Shown here piece after piece: positions 25,408-33,582 of a stretch of 64,000 nucleotides of DNA; position 1 is the stretch's first letter, and every line of letters starts with the position of its first letter. Origin of the DNA: CAWIVH01 sp963839475 (GTDB lineage Bacteria; Acidobacteriota; UBA6911). The notes beneath the pieces were generated by a model. That model worked only from the letters and a program-made list of their open reading frames with translations, was not told the origin of the DNA and did not search any database. The DNA is taken from the NCBI GenBank assembly GCA_963839475.1, contig CAWIVH010000012.1, positions 124,001 to 188,000 of the forward strand, given 5' to 3'. The translations under genes and the position numbers were made by a program.

Positions 25408-28400
25408 ATGGGGATGGACCAAGCAATCATTTCACGTATCGCTCAAGACCTCGGTTTGCCGGAAAACTTCCTTTCTGCCGCTGTCACGCTCTTTGAAAGC
25501 GGCGCCACGGCGCCGTTTATTGCACAATATCGCAAGGAGCTCATTGGAGGACTCGATGCCGCCAAGGTGCGCGCCATCGAAGAACGGCTTGCCTATTATA
25601 AAGATATCCTGGACCGCCGGGCGGCGCTGATCAAGCTCCTCACGGAACAGAATAAGCTCTCGGTGGAGCTCCAGCAGAAGATTGACGGCATTTATTCCAA
25701 AGTGGAGCTCGAGGATCTTTTCCACCTGTACAAGCCGAGAAAGAAAACACGGGCGGCCGAGGCACAGGAAAAGGGGCTCACTCCCCTTGCCGAATATGTC
25801 TGGGGCCAGGAACCCGACGCCTGGAGCCTTGAGGTCCATGCCGAGGCCTATAAAGACGCCGAGAAACAGATTGCCTCCGGCGAGCAGGCTCTGCAAGGTG
25901 CGCTGGAAATCATCGCCGAGTGGATTTCGGAAAAGCCGGAAATCCGGACGGGATTGAGGGAAATGCTCTGGTCCGAGGGCCAGGTTGTTTCCACGGTGGT
26001 TCCCGCCAAGGCCAATCAAAAAACCAAGTACACGATGTATTACAACCGCCGGGAGGCTGTCTCCACCATACCGTCGCACAGGGTGCTCGCCATCCGGAGA
26101 GGCACCAAGGAGGGTGTACTCACCTCCGCCATTGAATGCGATCCGGCCAAGGCGCTGGAGTTCATCCTCGCCACGGTCATTCGCGATCGCGAATCGATTT
26201 TTGCCCCCCTGATCGAAAGATCCGCGCGCGACGCTTATAGCCGCATTCTTCGTCCTCTGATCGAAACCGAAGTCCGGGCCATGCTCAAGGAGCGCGCGGA
26301 CAGGGAGGCTATCCGGGTGTTCCAGGATAATCTCTCGAACCTGCTCCTGACCCCCCCGGCCGGTGCCATGGTGGTCATGGGTGTGGATATCGCAAAAGGG
26401 GACGAGTGCAGGGTGGCCGTTGTCGACGAAAACGGGAAGCTGCTGGACGAGGCCGCCATCAACCTGAAACCACCCAGGCCAGCCGCGGTAGCGGTCGAAA
26501 CAGCTGTGGTGGCAGAGAAACCGGCCGAAACTCCGGCGGAAGTCCCGGCCGAAGCAGCGGCAATCAGTGACGCGCCGGCTTTGCCTGCTCTGGATGTTCC
26601 CGCCGCACCGGAAGCAGCAACGGCTGAGGCAGCAACGGCTGAGGCAGCAACGGCTGAGGCAGCAACGGCTGAGGCAGCATCGAAAATCCCGCCAACTGAA
26701 GAAGTTTCGGTTAACTCAATCGCTGAAACGGCTTCCGAAATCCCGAGCGCTGAAGCGACGGCGGAAGCTCCTGTTGCCGAAGCAGCATCGGAAAGCGCTA
26801 TTGCATCGGAGGTTCAGGCAACAGCTGAAATCACCGTTGAAGCGCCGGCGGAATCCCAACCCCCGATTTCGGAATCGGCAGAGGCTCCGGTTGCCGAGAT
26901 AATCGCGGTTCCTGCCGAAGCCGCTCCAGAAGTAGCGGAGACTGTTGCGTCGCCGGCTGAAGAATCTCCTGCCGGTGAAACGGCATCCACTGAAATCGTT
27001 GAAACCGCAGGATTGGCGGAAGCCGCAGCCGGAGCTGCTGCGGACCTGCTGGCCGAAGCTCCGGTCGCCCAGGATGAGAACGGCCACGAAGAGCCGGCGG
27101 CGACTGCCGCAATTGAAGAAACCGCCCCTGTGAGACCCAAGAAGCAAATTCCTACTGCGCACGGTCCCGAGGAAGCCCGCGTATTGCTGCGCGAACTGAT
27201 AGCGCGCCATTCCGTCCGTGCCCTGGCCATCGGGGCAAGCGCCGGTAACAGGAATCTCGAAACCATGCTTCGCCAGATCCTGGCCGAGGAAAAGATCGAA
27301 GACGTCCTGGTCGCATCCGTCAATGACGCAGGTGTGGCGATCTACGCTTCCTCGCGCATTGCACGCGAAGAGCTGCCGGAACAGAGCGTTTCGGCGCGCT
27401 GCGCGGTGAGCATGGCACGAAGGTTGCAGGATCCGCTTGCCGAACTGGTGAAGATCGATCCCAAGCTGATCGGAGTCGGCCAATATCAGCACGACGTCGA
27501 TCAGAAAGAATTGCACAGGAGCCTGGTTCAGGTCGTTCGAGCCTGTGTCAACAGCGTCGGCGCCGATCCCAATACCGCGAGCCATTCCCTCCTGCGCTAC
27601 GTTTCCGGATTCAATGACAAGCTTGCCCGCAAGCTGATTACGACCCGGAATAACAATGGCGCTTTCACTACGCGTGCCGCCATGATGTCGATCCCGGGAA
27701 TCGATGAGGCCACCTTCCGCCAGTCGGCCGGGTTTTTGAGAATTCGGGGAGGGGAGAATCCGCTGGATCGCACCGCGGTTCACCCTGAGGCTTACTCGGT
27801 CGTCGACAAGATCGCGGCAAACCTGAACGTTTCAGTAGCAGACCTGGTCGGCAACCGGGAGCTGGTTGCCAACCTCCGCTTCGAGGATTACGTCACGGAC
27901 GAGTGGGGCCCGATGACGCTCCATGACATCCGCGAAGAGCTGCTGCGGCCGGGCCGCGATCCCCGCCGATCGTTTGTCATGCCCAAATTCAGGGCGGATG
28001 TACGCGAAATCACCGACCTCAAAGAAGGGATGGACCTGGATGGCACCGTCACTAACGTGACCAACTTCGGGGCATTCATTGATATCGGCGTCCGTCAGGA
28101 TGGACTGGTTCATCTCAGCCAGATGTCGAACCGCTTCATCCGGGATCCGCGCGAAGCGGTGAAGGTCGGCGACGTGGTCCAGGTGAAGGTCATCTCTGTG
28201 GAACCGGAGACCAAGCGGATCGGCCTTTCGATGAAAGCGTTATTGCCGGCTATCCCGAAGAAACGGAAAAAAGTGATTCGGCGCCCGGGAAGGCCGGGGG
28301 AGCAGGGCGCCAGGTCGGCAGCTGCACCAAGAACCGCGCCTCAGCCATCCGAAACAGGGCAACCGGCCGGGGATGTCGCGGCATCTTCTGCGCCTCCGCA

Positions 28401-28626
28401 GGGCCGGCGCCCCCAGGACCGCCGGCGGCCGCCCAACCGGCGGGGCCCCAGACCGGCCAATCGGTCTCCCCGTAACGAAGCTCGTGATGAGCATCCAAGA
28501 TCTGCGGCTTCAAGTTCACCGGCCGCAGGAGAGCTGGCGCCGCAAGCTCAGGATCCGGATCTGCCCCAGCAGACGCTGCAGGAAAAGATCGCGATCCTCC
28601 AATCCAAATTCAGGGGAATCAAGTAA
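25408..28626 (+). CDS. tex: Tex-family RNA-binding transcription accessory protein with large Ala/Glu-rich insertion
   Basis: Tex proteins (usually about 720-780 aa) bind nucleic acid and affect transcription and RNA turnover. Here the product is 1072 aa. The N-terminal Tex domain (about 1-320) includes YKPRKKTRAAEAQEKGL. A YqgF-like domain starts near 325 (MGVDIAKGDECRVAVVDENG). It is interrupted from about 355 to 575 by a Pro/Ala/Glu-rich low-complexity insertion and resumes at EEARVLLRELIARH. Then come SIARRLQDPLAEL-type and GVGQYQHDVDQKEL motifs, HhH segments and an S1 domain (about 875-945, GTVTNVTNFGAFIDIGV). A basic, disordered Pro/Arg tail ends the protein. The usual GxDPGxRxG motif of YqgF reads GVDIAKGDE here. 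Confidence 0.92.
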   Translation: MGMDQAIISRIAQDLGLPENFLSAAVTLFESGATAPFIAQYRKELIGGLDAAKVRAIEERLAYYKDILDRRAALIKLLTEQNKLSVELQQKIDGIYSKVELEDLFHLYKPRKKTRAAEAQEKGLTPLAEYVWGQEPDAWSLEVHAEAYKDAEKQIASGEQALQGALEIIAEWISEKPEIRTGLREMLWSEGQVVSTVVPAKANQKTKYTMYYNRREAVSTIPSHRVLAIRRGTKEGVLTSAIECDPAKALEFILATVIRDRESIFAPLIERSARDAYSRILRPLIETEVRAMLKERADREAIRVFQDNLSNLLLTPPAGAMVVMGVDIAKGDECRVAVVDENGKLLDEAAINLKPPRPAAVAVETAVVAEKPAETPAEVPAEAAAISDAPALPALDVPAAPEAATAEAATAEAATAEAATAEAASKIPPTEEVSVNSIAETASEIPSAEATAEAPVAEAASESAIASEVQATAEITVEAPAESQPPISESAEAPVAEIIAVPAEAAPEVAETVASPAEESPAGETASTEIVETAGLAEAAAGAAADLLAEAPVAQDENGHEEPAATAAIEETAPVRPKKQIPTAHGPEEARVLLRELIARHSVRALAIGASAGNRNLETMLRQILAEEKIEDVLVASVNDAGVAIYASSRIAREELPEQSVSARCAVSMARRLQDPLAELVKIDPKLIGVGQYQHDVDQKELHRSLVQVVRACVNSVGADPNTASHSLLRYVSGFNDKLARKLITTRNNNGAFTTRAAMMSIPGIDEATFRQSAGFLRIRGGENPLDRTAVHPEAYSVVDKIAANLNVSVADLVGNRELVANLRFEDYVTDEWGPMTLHDIREELLRPGRDPRRSFVMPKFRADVREITDLKEGMDLDGTVTNVTNFGAFIDIGVRQDGLVHLSQMSNRFIRDPREAVKVGDVVQVKVISVEPETKRIGLSMKALLPAIPKKRKKVIRRPGRPGEQGARSAAAPRTAPQPSETGQPAGDVAASSAPPQGRRPQDRRRPPNRRGPRPANRSPRNEARDEHPRSAASSSPAAGELAPQAQDPDLPQQTLQEKIAILQSKFRGIK
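26614..26673 (+). repeat. Four perfect 15-bp tandem repeats inside tex
   Basis: GCAGCAACGGCTGAG is repeated four times without error and a fifth partial copy follows, encoding AATAE pentapeptides. It lies inside the Ala/Glu-rich insertion and shows that this part of the protein has expanded recently in whole-codon steps. Confidence 0.95.
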
Positions 28627-28634
28627 CAACGCAA

Positions 28635-28654
28635 ATGCCCGAGGCCCGGGGCAT
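28635..28654 (+). terminator. Candidate hairpin after tex
   Basis: ATGCCC (28635-28640) pairs with GGGCAT (28649-28654) nine bases after the tex stop, with further GC pairing inside. No T-tract follows, so termination is uncertain. Confidence 0.35.
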
Positions 28655-28737
28655 CAGCAAACGCGGATCATTTCAAGGTGATCGGTATTTTTCCGGGCCA
28701 CGAGGAAAACGATTGCTTTTTATATGATCCAGAGCAA

Positions 28738-30459
28738 TTAAGGTTTGGCCGCCGGGGAAATGGTTTTTATTTCCGGCGTGGGATTCCCCTCGGTGAGAGT
28801 AACGAAGCTATTTGCAGGGATGCCGGTATAAGTTTCCAATTTCCCGTTCGGCCAGCGAACCTCGACTGAATCCACCTTAGCCCTCTTCTCCAGGCCGAAA
28901 TGCAGCCGATTGTCATGTTGGGAGATATAGCCGCCCCCACTGCGGCGTTCATCTCTTTGGACCAGATCTCCGGATATCACCTTAACCCTGGCACCATAGG
29001 CATTGCGGTTTCCTGAAGTTCCCTTCAATTGGATGCTGAGGAAGTTATTGGCGTTCCCCCCGTCGTTGCGCAGAACGAGACAGCGCCCGTCGAGGTTGTT
29101 TACCAGGATGTCGACGTCGCCGTCATTATCGATGTCGCCGAAAACCGCTCCCCTCGCCGGTGCCGGAACCATCAGCGGAGCCCCGAGTTCAGAGGCTATT
29201 TCGGCGAAGGTGCCATCCCTGTTGTTCTTATAGAACAGTTTTCTTTGAAGGTATGTGGTCCCCAGCCTCGAATTCTCCATCTGGGGATAAACATGTCCGG
29301 CGGTTACAAACAGGTCGAGCCAGCCGTCGTTGTCGTAATCGAAGAATTTGACGCCCCAGCAAACGAAAGGAAAACTGGATTGTGCGGTTTTGGAGGCAAA
29401 GGAAACATCGGAGAAAAGGAAATCCTTTTCGTGGCGATACAACGCATTATATTCGTCGGAAAAATTAGTGACAAATAGGTTCCATTTGCCGCGGTGGTCG
29501 TAGTCGCCAATCGCCACGCCCATCGATCCCTGCTCGCCGCCGTCCTCGCTTACAGCACAACCCGCCAGCATCGCCAGATCGGTAAAGGTTCCATTGCCGT
29601 TGTTTTTATATAAAAAATTGGGCCCTGCATCATTGGCTACATAGAGATCGATCCATCCATCCTCGTTGAAATCGCACCACGCAACTCCCAGTCCGTAGCG
29701 TCCTGCAGGATCCGAAACGCCTGCGGCTTTGGCCACCTCCGTAAAGGTGCCATCGCCGTTGTTGTGATAAAGGGAATCGCCAGCTCCAGGTAGGCCTCGC
29801 GGCCCGCATTGAACCGGGATGCCCCGGTATTGACACATTTTCCCTTTACCGAACTCGGGCAAGTTGTCGACTTTGAAATCAACATAATTAGAGACGAAAA
29901 GATCCAGCCAACCGTCATTATCGTAATCGCCGAAAGCTGCACCGCAGGACCAGCGTTCGTCTCCCACGCCGGCTTTTTGTGTCACGTTCGCAAAGGTTCC
30001 GTCGCCATTGTTTTTGAACAGGAGGTTGGGACCGAAACAGGTTACGTAGAGATCCTCCCAGCCGTCATTATTGAAATCGCCGGTGCAAACGCCCATGCCC
30101 CAGCCTACCTTGCCGACTCCTGCCTTTTCTGTCACATCGGTGAAGGTTCCATCGCCGTTGTTTCGCCAGAGCTCGCTCCGTGTCGAATTCGGATCGGAGC
30201 CTACCACAGGGGAGTTGACAAAGTAGACGTCAAGAAATCCGTCCTTGTTGTAATCAAAAAGTGCTAGTCCGCCGCTCATGGATTCGACCACATATTTCTT
30301 CTCGGGTGCGGATGTGTGGGAAAAAGTGATTTTTGATTCGTTGGTGACGTCCAAAAATTGAATCGGGCCGCGCGCGGCGAGCAAAGGGCTGAGATAAAGG
30401 AGGCCCGGAATCAGAAAAGCGATCCCGGCACCCAATGCAAATTGAAACAGCCGTTTCAA
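28738..30459 (-). CDS. CRTAC1-type FG-GAP protein with ASPIC/UnbV C-terminal domain
   Basis: The 573-residue exported protein (hydrophobic N-terminus about 1-28) folds as an integrin-like beta-propeller. FG-GAP/VCBS repeats each carry a calcium-type DxDxDG motif, for example DYNKDGFLDVYF, DFNNDGWEDLYV, DYDNDGWLDLFV and DIDNDGDVDILV; one, DYDHRGKWNLFV, is degenerate. The ASPIC/UnbV domain (about 480-555, VRWPNGKLETY) ends it. A Cys-pair motif CQYRGIPVQCGPRGL in mid-protein is shared with the paralogue at 52432-54330. The role is unknown; likely binding or scaffolding outside the inner membrane. It is the last gene of a reverse run with the GWxTD and TPR genes. Confidence 0.9.
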   Translation of the reverse strand: MKRLFQFALGAGIAFLIPGLLYLSPLLAARGPIQFLDVTNESKITFSHTSAPEKKYVVESMSGGLALFDYNKDGFLDVYFVNSPVVGSDPNSTRSELWRNNGDGTFTDVTEKAGVGKVGWGMGVCTGDFNNDGWEDLYVTCFGPNLLFKNNGDGTFANVTQKAGVGDERWSCGAAFGDYDNDGWLDLFVSNYVDFKVDNLPEFGKGKMCQYRGIPVQCGPRGLPGAGDSLYHNNGDGTFTEVAKAAGVSDPAGRYGLGVAWCDFNEDGWIDLYVANDAGPNFLYKNNGNGTFTDLAMLAGCAVSEDGGEQGSMGVAIGDYDHRGKWNLFVTNFSDEYNALYRHEKDFLFSDVSFASKTAQSSFPFVCWGVKFFDYDNDGWLDLFVTAGHVYPQMENSRLGTTYLQRKLFYKNNRDGTFAEIASELGAPLMVPAPARGAVFGDIDNDGDVDILVNNLDGRCLVLRNDGGNANNFLSIQLKGTSGNRNAYGARVKVISGDLVQRDERRSGGGYISQHDNRLHFGLEKRAKVDSVEVRWPNGKLETYTGIPANSFVTLTEGNPTPEIKTISPAAKP

Positions 30460-30550
30460 ATCCTGTCACCTCGAAAAGAAGAATCTGAGGAAATTACGGG
30501 CCGCCGAATGGATCATTGCCGTTGGGTTTGATTTCCGCGGCAGCGTGAGC

Positions 30551-32164
30551 TCAACTTGAGCTTTTTTCTTCAATGTTAAAGGAGACCGATGAAGAAACCG
30601 ACTTTTCGGCGATCTTGTCGGTTACCTTGATGGTCAATTGGTATCGCCCGGGCTCGAGCGGCTCCGTGCTTAACATCGCCCCGGCATAGTACCGATCCCC
30701 GAACGCGTGCAAAAGTCTTTCCAGGTTATTGAAAGGAAGTGGGATGACCTTGCCGCTCCGCTTCAGCTCAATCTCCATCCCAAGGCTGGGATCGAGAGTT
30801 TGGGCATCGGCTGTCAAATTGTATATCTCGATGTAAAAACCGAGAGGCGCGCCGCGCAAAAAGACATTGCCCGGGTTGGGATAGACTTGAACCGCCCCGA
30901 GCACAAACGGATCGTTAATGAACTCTCCTTTCCTGGCCGGCTGAACGAGGTCGGCGAGAATTATGGGACTCAATTCCAATTCAACATTCTCTTTGGGGGA
31001 AGGTATTACAATGAGGTTTTCGACTATACCGACCCGTTTGCTGTTCACGTCTTTTATGACAGCCGTGAGCTTGTAGCGCCCGGGCTTCATGGGAATATTG
31101 CGCTGGTAAACGGATCGTTTGGCAGGACCGACAGCTTCCCATTCGCGGATTTTCACGGAATCGTCAAAGGACCAGATCCGGTGGCGCGCCAGGTTTTCAA
31201 TGGCGCCGTAAACATTGATTTCTGCTTCCCTGCCCGCACCCAATGTTTTGAATGTGAGCGCACTTCGGTCGAAAAAGTAGGTCACGGGCACCATGTAATG
31301 TGTAGTCGTGATCCGGATCAGATCCGTCCGGAGGGTGAACGGTATCTGGCTGAAGGTAATGTTGGTCTCCACCACGGATTCGAAATCCTTGAATTTAATC
31401 GAGGGGGGGGCCATGAGTTGCTCAATACGGTGCATGCGGTCGAAGAGGTCGTCTTTCCGGGTCCAGATCCGCATGGGATTCCCGGCGCGCCGGGAGTTTT
31501 CGTTCGCCATCGTGCGGGTGCCTATGCGTTCCGCCCTCATGGCTTCTCCGCCGCCCAACCGCTCTGCCTCCGTCAGGCCTACACCCGGCACCATAAGCAT
31601 CGCATCCTTTTCCATATCGTCGCGCGCTATGGTGAAATTGCCGTTCATCCGCTTGTCGACGAACTCGATATCCACGTCGCCGATGCCCGGAATGTTCCGG
31701 TAATGCCATATTTGGAACGCATACGTAGAGGTACTTCCGCCTCCCTCGCTTTTCGGCCGATAGTACTGCTCTCCCTGACCGTGCTCCTCGATGGAGTCGG
31801 GTTTCCCATTAATGATATAGATGCGTCCGCGATCGGTTTTCCAACCCGGCACACCTGAGTGGAAGTGCATGTTGGCATAGGCAATTCGCCGATAGTGTTC
31901 TTCCCGGATCTCGATCCCGGTACCATTGGGGTCGCGCCGGCGCCAGAACTGGTCGATAAAACTCTCAATTTCCTCCGCGGTCTGGAGGTTTTCAAAAATC
32001 GCGCGTTCCTCATCGGTAATGATGTATCCAACGTCCTGGAGCCATTTCAGGTTGTAGTCCTTTTGCAGCTCCGGGCTGCGCGCTTTGGGTTTCTGCTGTG
32101 CCCCAGCGCCGGCAGCGAGCACCAACAGTAAGACAAAAAACATCTGTGTGGCTTTGGATTTCAT
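30551..32164 (-). CDS. GWxTD domain-containing exported protein
   Basis: The 537-residue product has a signal peptide (about 1-22, ending AGAQQ) and then a GWxTD domain of about 40-190. The signature reads GWKTD at residues 107-111, followed by RGRIYIINGKPD and, before it, FIDQFWRRRDPNGTG. The C-terminal half is beta-rich and may contain Ig-like folds (KPGRYKLTAVIKDVNSKR and a later LEPGRYQLTIKVTDK). GWxTD proteins are common in Acidobacteria and Bacteroidetes-like genomes near TPR, sulfatase and VWA genes; no function is established. It follows a TPR gene on the same strand with a 70-bp gap containing a short heptamer array. Confidence 0.9.
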   Translation of the reverse strand: MKSKATQMFFVLLLVLAAGAGAQQKPKARSPELQKDYNLKWLQDVGYIITDEERAIFENLQTAEEIESFIDQFWRRRDPNGTGIEIREEHYRRIAYANMHFHSGVPGWKTDRGRIYIINGKPDSIEEHGQGEQYYRPKSEGGGSTSTYAFQIWHYRNIPGIGDVDIEFVDKRMNGNFTIARDDMEKDAMLMVPGVGLTEAERLGGGEAMRAERIGTRTMANENSRRAGNPMRIWTRKDDLFDRMHRIEQLMAPPSIKFKDFESVVETNITFSQIPFTLRTDLIRITTTHYMVPVTYFFDRSALTFKTLGAGREAEINVYGAIENLARHRIWSFDDSVKIREWEAVGPAKRSVYQRNIPMKPGRYKLTAVIKDVNSKRVGIVENLIVIPSPKENVELELSPIILADLVQPARKGEFINDPFVLGAVQVYPNPGNVFLRGAPLGFYIEIYNLTADAQTLDPSLGMEIELKRSGKVIPLPFNNLERLLHAFGDRYYAGAMLSTEPLEPGRYQLTIKVTDKIAEKSVSSSVSFNIEEKSSS

Positions 32165-32205
32165 GATGTCTCTTTATGAACCGCAGTTGACCTTCGTTCA
32201 GATAG

Positions 32206-32237
32206 TACTGCGAACTGACACGGCGAACTGCGAACTA
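32206..32237. repeat. CGAACTG heptamer array between TPR and GWxTD genes
   Basis: Copies of CGAACTG/CGAACTA, the complement of CAGTTCG, run up to and into the stop codon of the TPR gene (reverse TAG at 32237-32235 is formed by the last unit). A single GCAGTTGA on the left is the only hint of an opposing arm. Confidence 0.7.
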
Positions 32238-33575
32238 GTTTTTCCTGCCCGACGAAGTCATGCCTGCGTCCTCAATCCTCATCGATTCCTCTGCTTTAAG
32301 CTTTTTATGCAACTCAGCTTCCTTGGTCGCTTCCTCCATTCGGCCCATTCGCGCCAGGAGCATGCTCAATTGCAGGTGCGTCAGAGACGTTTTGGGGTCG
32401 AGTTCCACCGCATGCCGGAGCTCCTTTTCGGCCAATTCATTTTTTCCTTCCCTCATGTGGACCATTCCGAGCCGGAGCCAGGAATCGGCATGGTCCGGTT
32501 TGTTTTTCAAGGCCTGCTGAAAATACTCTGCTGCACGGCCGTTTTCGCCTTTGTCATAGGCTGCCCGCCCGAGCAAATGCAGCGGGTCTGCCTGCTTGGG
32601 ATCCATTTCTGAGGCTTTTTGCAGGAGCGGCACGGCGTCGTCAATGTTTCCGGCAAGGAATATCAACCACCCTTTGACGTAATATCCCCAGGGGTCCTCA
32701 GGTCTCAGCCGCAGGTATTTTTCTACAACCTCGCCGGCCATGGGGTAATCCGTGGTGCGCATCAGGGCATCTATTAAGCCGCCATAATATTCCGGGCGTC
32801 TATCGTCCATCATGATTGCCCTGCGGAATGAAATGACGGCATCCCGGACGTGATTGTCGGCCAGACTGATATAGCCGAACTCATAAAGGATTTGGGCTGA
32901 ATTCGGCGCCAGCTGCCGGGCTTTATATATATGGTTCCAAGCCGCTTTGGTATCCCCGCGCTTCATGGCCAGGCCGCTAAGCGTCCGGAGTGTCTCCACC
33001 GACTCCGGGTCCAGAGCCAATACTTTTTCATAAGCCCTCTCAGACTCCGCAAGATTCCCGGCGGCAAACTGCATTTTTGCCAGAGTTTCCCAGTGTGGCT
33101 GGGTGCGGCTGCTCTCCGGTACTTTCTGGATCGCCTGAATAGCCTGATCGTACTTCTTCTGATCGGCCAGGATTATGGCAGCGTTCAGGAGGGCTTCGGG
33201 ATCTCCCGGCTTTATCTGAGCAGCACGGCTGAAAGATTTCAAAGCAGATTCCGTCTGGCCACTTTTCTGGTAAAGGCGCCCTAGATTCGTTTCGGCTTCA
33301 GCCAGCTTGGGATTGGCCTTCAAGGTCTTTTCAAACCAGGACTTAGCTGCATCGAGTTCCCCTTTTTCGGCCGCTACTATTCCCATGAGATTGAGAGCGT
33401 CGGCATTGCCGGGCTGTGTCTTCAAGATCTTTTCCAGTGCAACCGATGCACCAATAAAATCCCCCTTGGCTATGTATTCGAGTGCCTCGGACAGGACTTG
33501 GTTCTGAGCCAATGCGATTCCGGCCCACGCCCCGAATACGACAGCTTGTAATCGTGATTTCCAGAGGAATATCAT
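32235..33575 (-). CDS. Exported TPR-repeat protein
   Basis: A 446-residue protein with an N-terminal signal peptide (LQAVVFGAWAGIALAQ) followed by about eleven tetratricopeptide repeats from residue 25 to about 420 (for example ALNLMGIVAAEKGELDAAKSWFEKTLKANP). TPRs mediate protein-protein contacts; with the signal peptide it should act in the periplasm. Its ATG lies only seven bases from the ATG of the divergent VWA gene, leaving no room for a conventional promoter or Shine-Dalgarno. The GWxTD and CRTAC1 genes follow on the same strand, so the three may form a unit. Confidence 0.87.
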   Translation of the reverse strand: MIFLWKSRLQAVVFGAWAGIALAQNQVLSEALEYIAKGDFIGASVALEKILKTQPGNADALNLMGIVAAEKGELDAAKSWFEKTLKANPKLAEAETNLGRLYQKSGQTESALKSFSRAAQIKPGDPEALLNAAIILADQKKYDQAIQAIQKVPESSRTQPHWETLAKMQFAAGNLAESERAYEKVLALDPESVETLRTLSGLAMKRGDTKAAWNHIYKARQLAPNSAQILYEFGYISLADNHVRDAVISFRRAIMMDDRRPEYYGGLIDALMRTTDYPMAGEVVEKYLRLRPEDPWGYYVKGWLIFLAGNIDDAVPLLQKASEMDPKQADPLHLLGRAAYDKGENGRAAEYFQQALKNKPDHADSWLRLGMVHMREGKNELAEKELRHAVELDPKTSLTHLQLSMLLARMGRMEEATKEAELHKKLKAEESMRIEDAGMTSSGRKN

Positions 33576-33582
33576 TAGCTCG

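Noticed and set aside
26716..27783. 355-codon reverse frame rich in Arg/Phe/Gly across the tex insertion
   Set aside because: Produced by the repetitive Ala/Glu codons of the opposite strand.
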